Assembly (NCBI RefSeq): GCF_024129865.1
Contig: NZ_JAMYFE010000066.1
Location: forward strand, 1 to 64,000
Source: Stieleria tagensis
Lineage (GTDB): Bacteria; Planctomycetota; Planctomycetia; Pirellulales; Pirellulaceae
Direction of reading: 5' to 3'
DNA: 64,000 nucleotides
The position numbers and the translations under genes were made by a program. The notes beneath the pieces were generated by a model that was given only the letters and a program-made list of their open reading frames with translations, ran no database searches and was not told where the DNA came from. Of the stretch, positions 17,826 to 25,499 are shown in pieces; position 1 is the stretch's first letter; each line of letters opens with the position of its first letter.

Positions 17826-18333
17826 CAAAAGTGAGGCGTCGAACATGCAGATGCTCCCACACATTGAGACCCCTGTCGAGACCCCAAGTGCAGAAGGATC
17901 CGCATATTTACATCGCTGGAAACGCCCGTCCTGACGGATCGCGGACAACTTCCGCGTTTTGTCAAACCATGCCTTGAGCAACGCCAAGTCGGCCGTTTCA
18001 GTTCGTTGGGGGTGGAACCGAATGTGTTGAGTCTTTGCTCATCCTCGACGGTTGGATCGGGCAACGGGTCCATGAGTCGCATTGGGTTGCTCCGCTTCGA
18101 ATGTCCGTCGAACAGAAAATCGGAATCGGGCTAGTTGGCCTCGGCCCGAAACGCATGGTCGCGTGCTCGCTCCGGGTGGTGCTGACGCCTACGAGCGCGT
18201 CGCTTGCGTTGGATCAGTTCTGCGTTTTCTGCGGAAAATCTTCAACTCTCTGCAACCTTTCTGTCGCTGAGGCAACTTCCTATGGTCAACGGGACACGCC
18301 TGCGATAACGCGACAGCCAAGTAGAGAAAGCAA
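17826..18333. other. Intergenic region between divergent BlaI and sigma factor genes
   Basis: No gene is supported in these roughly 500 bases. It must hold the promoters for the leftward BlaI-M56 operon and the rightward sigma factor operon. Short frames here overlap each other and lack protein-like patterns. Confidence 0.5.
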
Positions 18334-18888
18334 TTGACCGCATCTTTCACCCCCGGAACCGCAGAACGCCTCCGCAGGCGTGATTCCCAGGCGATTGAGT
18401 CGGTCGTCGAAGCATTCTTAGCGCCGGTTTATCGGTATTTGCTGTGTCGCGGATGCTCACAACCAGAGGCCGAGGAATTGACCGCGGAAACCTTCTTCCA
18501 GGTCTTGAAAAGCGTCTCTCGCTTTCGCGGGGGCGATGGTCAAATTCGCGCGTTCGTTTACGCCACCGCGAGACATGTTCGAGCCGGCCACTATCGAGCC
18601 TGTTCCAGAACGAAGGCGAGCGATGTGACCTGGTCGACCTTGGAATCAGAACAGGAATCGCCGCAGGATTCGCTGCTGAAAGAAGAACAGAAACTGCAGA
18701 TTTCATGTGCAATCGCCAAGCTAGAAGAGCCAACAAGAGAGGTCGTCATCCTTCGCTTCATCAATGAGCTTTCCATCAAAGAGATTGCCGTAGTCTGTGA
18801 GATGCCGATTGGCACGATCAAGAGCCACCTTCATCGCGCCAAAATTGAACTTAAACAACTTTTAGCTGATTCAGGACCAACGCAATGA
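18334..18888 (+). CDS. ECF-type RNA polymerase sigma factor
   Basis: 184 residues from TTG 18334, with GAGAAAG a few bases upstream; no ATG fits the conserved N-terminus. Region 2 is at about 15-90 (FLAPVYRYLLCRG, EAEELTAETFFQVLKSVSRFRG) and region 4 at about 115-178 (LEEPTREVVILRFINELSIKE, then MPIGTIKSHLHRAKIELKQLL). It belongs to a different subgroup from the sigma factor at 9.2 kb. Its stop overlaps the start of the following membrane protein by four bases, indicating a sigma/anti-sigma-type pair. Confidence 0.92.
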   Translation: MTASFTPGTAERLRRRDSQAIESVVEAFLAPVYRYLLCRGCSQPEAEELTAETFFQVLKSVSRFRGGDGQIRAFVYATARHVRAGHYRACSRTKASDVTWSTLESEQESPQDSLLKEEQKLQISCAIAKLEEPTREVVILRFINELSIKEIAVVCEMPIGTIKSHLHRAKIELKQLLADSGPTQ

Positions 18889-19334
18889 ACCGCCACAACG
18901 AACCAGGGGATGACGACGACCAAGCTCTTTCCGAAGAGTTTCGTGTTCTCCGAGAAATGGAACCGCCGCCGGGCTTGCGTGAAAAGTGCCTTGCCGCCGC
19001 CAATGACGCCGCTCCGGTAACGCCTCATCGATCGGTCAATCTCAGCGCGATGGCTTGGCCGGGCATCCTTGCATCGGCTGTCGCTGCCTCGTTGCTCGTG
19101 GGCATCGGCATCGGTTGGAGCCTGCGAGGAGAAACCAAAACTTCTGGCACGAACGAGCAGGTCGCCCAAGACTCTGATTCAGTTCCCATGGGCGAAATCG
19201 CGAACGCCATGGCAACCAGCGCTGTGAACGACCTCGAGACGTTAGACAAAACGACCTTTCGCCAAGAAGAAACCTACCTGTGTGGGGTGGGCCGGATTAA
19301 ATCGAAGTCGATGATTCAACTCAGTGGAGAATGA
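18885..19334 (+). CDS. Single-pass membrane protein, putative anti-sigma factor
   Basis: 149 residues: an acidic cytoplasmic N-terminus (about 1-55, with EEFRVLREMEPPPGLREKCL), one membrane helix (about 62-82, GILASAVAASLLVGIGIGWSL) and an outer tail. The position, coupling (ATGA overlap) and topology are those of an ECF anti-sigma factor; the 'PPPxLR..v/cL' stretch before the helix is common in such proteins. I see no zinc-type HxxxCxxC, so the assignment rests on context. It also overlaps the next gene by four bases. Confidence 0.7.
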   Translation: MNRHNEPGDDDDQALSEEFRVLREMEPPPGLREKCLAAANDAAPVTPHRSVNLSAMAWPGILASAVAASLLVGIGIGWSLRGETKTSGTNEQVAQDSDSVPMGEIANAMATSAVNDLETLDKTTFRQEETYLCGVGRIKSKSMIQLSGE

Positions 19335-20290
19335 AAGTGAAACGATTCAGCAGTTTGATTGCAAGTTTGACAATTTTGGTGACATCATCCTCCGTCGTTT
19401 TGGCGGAGGACTCAGTCGCGAACAAAGATCCCGGCTACTTTCCGACCCTGAAGGTCAGCATTCGATCTTGGGATCCAGAGGACGTGAAGGCGACCTACCG
19501 CCAACATAGCTCAGGTTCATGCAGCTACGGCGGAACTGTCGGGATTGGCGTCGGCGGAACAAGCGGATTCAACGCAGAAATCCAATGTTTGCCCACGAAT
19601 GACCGGATCGCCGCGGCGGTGTCAATCGAGCCCTCGAAAGCGAACGCTGGAACCCAGGCGAGCAAGTCGGAAGTGGATGTGTCTGACATGCGGCCGGACT
19701 TCATCGAGGTGGCGAAGAGTGACGATGGCCGCGTCTACTACCTGATCATCGAACCGGAAATGGTCAAGATTCAACTACCGAAGGCATTTACCGTCGATGA
19801 TCTTTCCCCCTTTGATTGGGACTTTCCTCAGAGCCCAGTCGTACTAAACGACAACATTTATGTCGGACGGATTGGGATGGGCGGTGGATCACTCATCGGC
19901 GTCACCATTGCTGGCGTCGCAGACCTCGAATTTTCACTACGCGAAATCAAGAACTCCGAGCCAATTGGAACGCTACAGTCAGGCAGATTGTCAATCAAGT
20001 ACGGCGACGATCAAATCGTCATTTCAGGCGTACGCAATGGTGCCAACAAAACAAATCTTGAAGGGCCGTACAAAGTTTGGGTGCGATCCACCGATGCAGA
20101 CGTCACGGGCGAGGAGTACAAGCGTCAGATGGCCGAACAGGTGAAAGCCATTCAAGAGATGAAGGATAAGGGAGATGTGACCATCACCGATGACATCATC
20201 AAGCAATTCAAATCCTTCGTTAACGACAACCGTCCGATGTTGATTGGTTCGTCATCGAGAGAAGTCCAAGATCGTGACTTAGTGAAGTAG
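19331..20290 (+). CDS. Secreted protein of unknown function in the sigma/anti-sigma operon
   Basis: 319 residues from ATG 19331, overlapping the putative anti-sigma gene. A signal peptide (MKVKRFSSLIASLTILVTSSSVVLAED) precedes a soluble region with no recognised domain. It includes a Gly-rich segment (SYGGTVGIGVGGTSGF) and a C-terminal charged helix (EYKRQMAEQVKAIQEMKDKG). Two cysteines (SCSYGG and IQCLP) could form a disulfide in the periplasm. Third place in a coupled sigma/anti-sigma operon suggests a sensory or envelope-stress role, which is inference only. Confidence 0.75.
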   Translation: MKVKRFSSLIASLTILVTSSSVVLAEDSVANKDPGYFPTLKVSIRSWDPEDVKATYRQHSSGSCSYGGTVGIGVGGTSGFNAEIQCLPTNDRIAAAVSIEPSKANAGTQASKSEVDVSDMRPDFIEVAKSDDGRVYYLIIEPEMVKIQLPKAFTVDDLSPFDWDFPQSPVVLNDNIYVGRIGMGGGSLIGVTIAGVADLEFSLREIKNSEPIGTLQSGRLSIKYGDDQIVISGVRNGANKTNLEGPYKVWVRSTDADVTGEEYKRQMAEQVKAIQEMKDKGDVTITDDIIKQFKSFVNDNRPMLIGSSSREVQDRDLVK

Positions 20291-20316
20291 AATCTCGGAT
20301 CGACGACGAACCAGCC

Positions 20317-20994
20317 TCACTCTTGCTTCTCAAGAAACAGCTTTCGTCGATTGAAACGGTCCTCGGGGACGCTGGGCCAGTTGGCTTGGTTTGTTAACGC
20401 GGATTTGAATGCGTCCAAGTCGTTGCCTGCAATAGGCTTCTGGATCAACTTTCTTGACTTGGGCGTGTAGTCTCCTCGAAATCGAAGGTCGACCAGGACA
20501 TCCCGAATCTTGGAATCAAGCTTCGCCCAGTCCGTTGCCCCGTATGCCTTCACGACGTCGGCTTTGCTGCAAATTCGCTTGACGTCCTTTTCAATCTGCT
20601 TGTAGGTGATTTCGAAGAGCGATTTTTGCTGTTCCGCCGTGATCTCGACTAGATCGTCTTTGTTGGCCTTGATGAAATCCTTGGCTTTTTCACCGGATAG
20701 ACCAGCAGCCTTGGCGTACGCATTGACATTTGCCTCGGCAAGACCGGCCGCGGTCAGGTCCGCCTTGATGCCGGACTCGCTCCGCTCCTTCATGTCGTAA
20801 CCGCGGCCAATTGTCAGGCCCGAAGAATTGCTGGGCACATGGGGCGTTCGGCTGTGATACGGACCACCTTCTTGGCCTTCCGCGTCGAACGTCAACTGGC
20901 CCCGCTCGACTTTGAACGCATCGTTTGCCTGGCAAGTCGATGCGACCACGAGTGCGAAGGCTACAACAACCGAAAAGTGGTGAACGAACCGCAT
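20317..20994 (-). CDS. Secreted pesticin-like muramidase (lysozyme superfamily)
   Basis: 225 residues from the ATG at 20994 (MRFVHHFSVVVAFALVVASTCQA, a signal peptide); a longer frame to 21090 adds nothing. The mature domain has the order of T4-lysozyme-like muramidases of the pesticin C-terminal group: a Glu in FDAEGQEGGPYHS, then SGLTIGRGYDM carrying the catalytic Thr/Asp region, then an alpha-helical body. The body includes AEQQKSLFEITYKQIEKDV and KIRDVLVDLRFRGDYT, and ends WPSVPEDRFNRRKLFLEKQ. Such enzymes cut peptidoglycan. No immunity gene is evident, so it may be a remodelling enzyme or an attack enzyme exported against other cells. Assignment by pattern. Confidence 0.68.
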   Translation of the reverse strand: MRFVHHFSVVVAFALVVASTCQANDAFKVERGQLTFDAEGQEGGPYHSRTPHVPSNSSGLTIGRGYDMKERSESGIKADLTAAGLAEANVNAYAKAAGLSGEKAKDFIKANKDDLVEITAEQQKSLFEITYKQIEKDVKRICSKADVVKAYGATDWAKLDSKIRDVLVDLRFRGDYTPKSRKLIQKPIAGNDLDAFKSALTNQANWPSVPEDRFNRRKLFLEKQE

Positions 20995-21135
20995 TCCTAA
21001 AACCTGACTCTCTGAGCTGGGAAGCGTGTATGTGAATGAACCTGCAGCGGAGGGGCGAAGCCCCGCGTCGTTGGTAACACTCCCAAGCATATCGCATTGG
21101 CCCGGCCAGTGACCGAACGAGAACCAACTTGACGC

Positions 21136-24100
21136 TCAGTCCTGGGAAACGTCGATCACAATGTCCCCGAGGTCACGGTTCTCGCCAGGCTGGATCACCA
21201 GGGATCGGAATGCGTGTCCGATGCTTCGATTGCCTTTGCTGACTCGAGCTGAATACCTCCACTCTGGCGATAGGCCGAGGATCTCGAAGCGTCCGTCCTC
21301 GTCGGGAATGAGCACCGATGGGTTGATGCGTTTTCCATCGACGCGAGCCCACACCGCGAACTCTTCAGCATCTTCGGAGTCGCCGAAATTGGCCCAGATG
21401 CTGGCATCGGAAACGGATTCACCGTCCGCATCGACAAGTCGACCGTGCGCCCGTCCAGCTTCCGACAACTTGATCGTGAATTGCTTTCCTGCTCCATGCT
21501 CGACGATGGTGCCGCCGACCAATCCACGACTACGATCAAACGCAAATACTTTTCGACGTCGATCATCAAGAAGATCTTCGACGATGAGTCCTTGCGGCAT
21601 TTTGTCTTGCCACCCATAGCGTTCATTGGCGCCGTAGACTTCTAGCTCCGTTGTCGCGGGTTTTCCATCGGGATTGAGTATGGTGATAGGAATCGGCTTG
21701 GCTTTACTGATCGGCAAGTCGACATGCACGACAAGATGTTTCGGCTTTGGATCAACAAGACCCAAACGGTTGTAGTTGTCGGGCATCACGATGGTTGGAG
21801 CCGTTACGTAATACGGAAAACCGGCGTCCGGCTTCCGATACTTCGCCAGTTCCCATTCGCCGTAGCCGCTTGAATATGCCGACATCCGTTGTTGATCACG
21901 ATTACCGGTGCTAAACGCGATGATGCCTGGTGTAGGCAACACGGGAATTCGAAAACGTCCGTCGTAATCGGTGAAGTAACGACCGTCGAAGTAGGCTCGG
22001 AAGACACCTTTATACTCCGCTTCCAGGTCGCGATTGCGGAACCAGTAGTAGGTGAGCGAACCGTAGAAAGGTTCGTCGGTCTCGGCGTCATAGACGCGGC
22101 CTTCCGCCCAAACGCCCTTCTTCAGTTGAAAATTGAGTTCGTGGACAGTTTCTGTCGTCTCGACTCTATTTGACCCATCAGTTTCACCGGCGACCGGCAA
22201 GTAAGGATCGCTGTTCGGGCCGAAGACGACAACTTTGTTTCCATCGCCCGCTGGCAAACCATCAATTCGATAATTTCCCGCCGCATCGGTCGTCGCTGTC
22301 CAATGTTCGCGGCCTCCCGTCGTGGTTATTCGCTGAGTGTTCACGAGAGTGGTTTGCACAAACGCACCAGCAATCGGCTTCCCCGTATCGGTATCAGTCA
22401 CGGTCCCCAGGACGGGAGTCGAGGGGCCAATGACGGCCTCGAAATCAGCCGGATAAACCTGAGTCGGTGCGCTGCTCTTGAAATTCTCAGCCTGCGGAAC
22501 AGATACGACTTCTTCATCGCCATAGTTTCGTACGACCAAGTCCGACGACTCAATGCCTTCCCGCTCGACGAGAAGCCGGAAGTAGCAATCACTCGGCAGC
22601 TCGGTAAGTCGAAAGCGGCCGTTGGAGTCGGAAACGGTTCGCGGTAGTGCGTCACTGAGCGGTAAGCCGTTGTCGCTGTGGACCACGCTAGAAACGTCTC
22701 GAATTCGATCTTCTTCAGTTTCAGGTTCCGATTTGTTGTGAACGAGATATTGAGGGCCAGCCTTCATCCGAAACGATCGCTTGTGAAACCCACGAATTCG
22801 GACGCTGGCACCCTCGATCGGCTGTCCTTCAATGTCGATCAAACGTCCGCTCACGGCGGTGCCTTCGGGTGCTAATTTCAATGGCGCGCCGGGGCCGATT
22901 GCTTCAGGATTCTTGCCGGGCCAATCGGGATCAAACGGGATTGACGCTCCAAATTGTCGAGGCCAGGTGTACTCAAACGCATAGCCTTTCGCTCGAACCA
23001 ACATGGCCTCACGCATGTCCCAAATCGCTGGATCGTTTGGGTTCGGGGGCGTTCGCGTGATCTCAAATTGTCCTTTCGCGTCCGTTGTCACGCGAACCGG
23101 GCTCATCGGTTCCACCTCAAACGATCGCGATCGCCACCAATAGACTTTCGCTTTCGCGATCGGTCTCGAATCACTCAGGATTGTGCCTCGAACGGGATCC
23201 CGCGGCCACGCTTGTTCAATGAACGGTCGCACGTCCGGCAAGTCATCGTTGGTTGTCTCCACATTTGGAGCCTCGGCAGGCGAACTCGCGGGCGGTTGCG
23301 CGGACAGTGAGCTAGGAGGCGTCAACAACAACCCAATCACAAGCACGACGATGGAGGTGGTCAATCCGCTCACGATTGCTGCATGCAAGCTGACTCGCAA
23401 CGAGAGCCGGCGACCGTCTTCCATGATCCGTTTGACCCGGTGCTGGAGCATGCTATTTCCCGATGCAATTCCGACGGCGGAGCCGGGGGGGAAGTCGCAA
23501 CGTTCGGCCAAGTCGACCAGCCGCCGCGCATAGCATTGACGCGATGCACCAAGCCCCAGAGCAAAGTCGTCGCAAACGTCTTCGGCGGTGCCCTCGATCC
23601 AATCCACCAATCGCCACAACAGCGGTTGAAAAAACAGCAGCGACAGAACCGCGTGATTCATCATCCGCACGATCAAATCATGACGCTTCAAGTGAGCGAG
23701 TTCGTGGGCAAGGACATCGCGGACTTCTCCGTTATCGCTGGCCTCCATGACGCCGTCGTCGTCACTACACAAATGAATGACTGGAATCCATACGCCTGAC
23801 AGAAACGGACTCTCGAAGTACGGACTACAAACGACTCGTGGTGATTTTACTTGAAGGTCACGGGCCATCTGGTCGCAGACAGCTTGGATCTCCGAGCTTG
23901 CCGGCACGCTGCGTTTCAGGGATCGCCTCAATGACAAGAAGGCTCGGCCATGCCGGATCAGCAAAGCTAGCGACACGACTAACCACGCCGTGACTGCAAT
24001 TGTTTTGCAAACGAAGACGGCTCTGGCGTCGGCTGTCGCTGTGGCATCGCTTGTGGTCAGTGTCATTTCATCGCCAGCGGCTTCGGCACGGGCAAGCTCG

Positions 24101-24513
24101 CTTGGTGGAACATCAAACACTGGCAGCGAGTCCACAGCAGCCACCACGACCGGTTCATTGAACATCGTGTCGTTGTCGATTCCCTGGTATGGGTCTCCAC
24201 CGGTGGTCGCAAAGTCATTTGGCATCGGTATCGCGGGCGTGGAGAACGACACCTCCGCCTCGGCCGACGCTTTCTGACTTGGCTTGGCAGGCCACCAGCC
24301 GTCGACATTCGCTTGTTTCATGCCAACGGTCACCATTGGCGACACGACGACAGCCACCATTGTGAAGCGATAGATCATCGACAGCACCGCAGCGTCGCGA
24401 ATGCGGCAAAGACGGACAACTGCCATCACGCCCAGGATCAGAATCGTTGACTGCATTGCGTACAGCATTCCGATTTGCCAAACCGACTCAATCCAACTTA
24501 CAACGTTCATCAC
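21136..24513 (-). CDS. BlaR1-like M56 metallopeptidase receptor with large carboxypeptidase-regulatory-like ectodomain
   Basis: 1125 residues. The membrane-embedded peptidase part (1 to about 400) has the zinc motif AHELAH near 269, followed by RHDLIVR and the acidic EDVCDDFALG. After another hydrophobic segment (SGLTTSIVVLVIGLLLTPP) lies one ectodomain unit of about 700 residues made of beta-sandwich modules: IEGQPIEGASVRIRG, DTGKPIAGAFVQTT, ETDEPFYGSLTYYWF and a final ADGESVSDASIWAN. It is paralogous to the 1787-residue protein at 25.5 kb, which carries two such units, and lacks the thioredoxin domain of its other two paralogues. It overlaps its BlaI gene by four bases. Confidence 0.87.
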   Translation of the reverse strand: MMNVVSWIESVWQIGMLYAMQSTILILGVMAVVRLCRIRDAAVLSMIYRFTMVAVVVSPMVTVGMKQANVDGWWPAKPSQKASAEAEVSFSTPAIPMPNDFATTGGDPYQGIDNDTMFNEPVVVAAVDSLPVFDVPPSELARAEAAGDEMTLTTSDATATADARAVFVCKTIAVTAWLVVSLALLIRHGRAFLSLRRSLKRSVPASSEIQAVCDQMARDLQVKSPRVVCSPYFESPFLSGVWIPVIHLCSDDDGVMEASDNGEVRDVLAHELAHLKRHDLIVRMMNHAVLSLLFFQPLLWRLVDWIEGTAEDVCDDFALGLGASRQCYARRLVDLAERCDFPPGSAVGIASGNSMLQHRVKRIMEDGRRLSLRVSLHAAIVSGLTTSIVVLVIGLLLTPPSSLSAQPPASSPAEAPNVETTNDDLPDVRPFIEQAWPRDPVRGTILSDSRPIAKAKVYWWRSRSFEVEPMSPVRVTTDAKGQFEITRTPPNPNDPAIWDMREAMLVRAKGYAFEYTWPRQFGASIPFDPDWPGKNPEAIGPGAPLKLAPEGTAVSGRLIDIEGQPIEGASVRIRGFHKRSFRMKAGPQYLVHNKSEPETEEDRIRDVSSVVHSDNGLPLSDALPRTVSDSNGRFRLTELPSDCYFRLLVEREGIESSDLVVRNYGDEEVVSVPQAENFKSSAPTQVYPADFEAVIGPSTPVLGTVTDTDTGKPIAGAFVQTTLVNTQRITTTGGREHWTATTDAAGNYRIDGLPAGDGNKVVVFGPNSDPYLPVAGETDGSNRVETTETVHELNFQLKKGVWAEGRVYDAETDEPFYGSLTYYWFRNRDLEAEYKGVFRAYFDGRYFTDYDGRFRIPVLPTPGIIAFSTGNRDQQRMSAYSSGYGEWELAKYRKPDAGFPYYVTAPTIVMPDNYNRLGLVDPKPKHLVVHVDLPISKAKPIPITILNPDGKPATTELEVYGANERYGWQDKMPQGLIVEDLLDDRRRKVFAFDRSRGLVGGTIVEHGAGKQFTIKLSEAGRAHGRLVDADGESVSDASIWANFGDSEDAEEFAVWARVDGKRINPSVLIPDEDGRFEILGLSPEWRYSARVSKGNRSIGHAFRSLVIQPGENRDLGDIVIDVSQD

Positions 24514-24893
24514 GATCCCTTCTTCTTGGCTTGGCGGTTGATCAGTTTGCGAAGGTCAGCGAGTTCATCCGCTGAAACGTCTTCGCTTTGCAGCAAGTGG
24601 GCGACCAACCCTTCGACGCTGCCTCGGAAGACACGCGTGAGCAAATCTTGGGTCGCCGATTGCTTGAAGTCCGCTTCGCCAATCAGCGGAAAGAACGTGA
24701 AGGTGCGTCCCTCGGTTTCATGGTCAACCGCTTGCTTCTCTTCTAAGCCTCGCAGCAACGTTTGCACGGTGCTGTGAGCGATCGGTTCGGACTGATTGAT
24801 TTGGTCGGTGATCTCACGAGCGGTCGCCCGCTTGTTTTCCCACAGCACCTGCATGATCAGCAGTTGCACTCGTCCCAGTTGCGTCGTGTTCAT
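24510..24893 (-). CDS. BlaI/MecI/CopY family transcriptional repressor
   Basis: 127 residues from the ATG at 24893 (MNTTQLGRVQLLIMQVLWE); the open frame reaches 24959 but the added residues are not family-like. The winged helix is at about 1-75 (ATAREITDQINQSEPIAHSTVQTLLRGLEEK), followed by the dimerisation part (ATQDLLTRVFRGSVEGLVAHLLQ) and a basic end. It is divergent from the BlaI gene at 25065; the two start codons are 172 bases apart, so the intergenic region serves both operons. Confidence 0.93.
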   Translation of the reverse strand: MNTTQLGRVQLLIMQVLWENKRATAREITDQINQSEPIAHSTVQTLLRGLEEKQAVDHETEGRTFTFFPLIGEADFKQSATQDLLTRVFRGSVEGLVAHLLQSEDVSADELADLRKLINRQAKKKGS

Positions 24894-24918
24894 CAGCACC
24901 CTCGATTGGCTCGCTTCA

Positions 24919-24946
24919 TTTACTCCACTAAATCTATTGCGGTAAA
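24919..24946. promoter_or_regulatory. Dyad TTTAC...GTAAA upstream of the leftward BlaI
   Basis: Imperfect inverted repeat with TTTAC and GTAAA ends 18 bases apart, 26 bases upstream of the leftward BlaI start. It is a plausible operator for that repressor, different in sequence from the sites serving the rightward operon. The evidence is position and symmetry only. Confidence 0.35.
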
Positions 24947-24990
24947 CAATCGGCGTCAATCGACATCAAGAATTATTCTTGCAAAAACGC

Positions 24991-25038
24991 TTGACTTGCC
25001 TACGTCGCGTCGGCAAGAATGCCTACGCACAGTAGGCA
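24991..25038 (+). promoter_or_regulatory. Promoter with overlapping BlaI-type operator for the rightward BlaI-M56 operon
   Basis: TTGACT at 24991-24996 and AAGAAT at 25015-25020 (18-base spacing) give a reasonable sigma-70-type promoter. Overlapping and just after the -10 is a perfect dyad TGCCTAC-N5-GTAGGCA (25020-25038). A second inverted repeat, TTGCC...GGCAA (24996-25016), sits between the -35 and -10. A repressor bound here would block its own operon, the known logic of BlaI. Confidence 0.62.
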
Positions 25039-25064
25039 GACAACGCTTTTGAGGGAAACAGGAC

Positions 25065-25499
25065 ATGGCGAAGCCGGACACGACACCGCTGACGCAGGCA
25101 CAGCGGGAGATCATGGAGGTCGTTTGGGACCAGGAGGAGGTCACCGTCACGCAGGTGCGAGACGAACTGGCAAAACGACGCGAGGTCGCTCGCAATACGA
25201 TCCAAACGATGATTGTCCGCCTGGAAGAACGCGGATGGTTAAAGCATCGGACCGAGGGCCGAACGTTCTGGTACTCCGCCAACCGACCTCGCACGGCTTC
25301 CCTTGGGGCCAAGGTCGCTCAGATGGTGGACCGATTGTTCGCCGGTTCGCCCGAAGAAATGGTGACGGCGTTGATGGAGTACCGCGGTCTGTCGGCCGAT
25401 GAAGCCGATCGGATTCGCGAGATGATTGACGCGGCGGAGACGAAGCCGACCAAGATGGCCAGTCAAAAGCCAAGCAAGAAACGCGGAGGTCGATCATGA
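25065..25499 (+). CDS. BlaI/MecI/CopY family transcriptional repressor
   Basis: 144 residues. The winged-helix part is closer to the textbook family than its neighbours: LTQAQREIMEVVWDQEEVTV, RNTIQTMIVRLEERGWLKHRTEG and TFWYSANR. The dimerisation helix contains VAQMVDRLFAGSPEEMVTALM. The long basic tail (KPSKKRGGRS) is unusual. It overlaps the following M56 gene by four bases and is preceded by the strongest operator candidate in the window. Confidence 0.94.
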   Translation: MAKPDTTPLTQAQREIMEVVWDQEEVTVTQVRDELAKRREVARNTIQTMIVRLEERGWLKHRTEGRTFWYSANRPRTASLGAKVAQMVDRLFAGSPEEMVTALMEYRGLSADEADRIREMIDAAETKPTKMASQKPSKKRGGRS

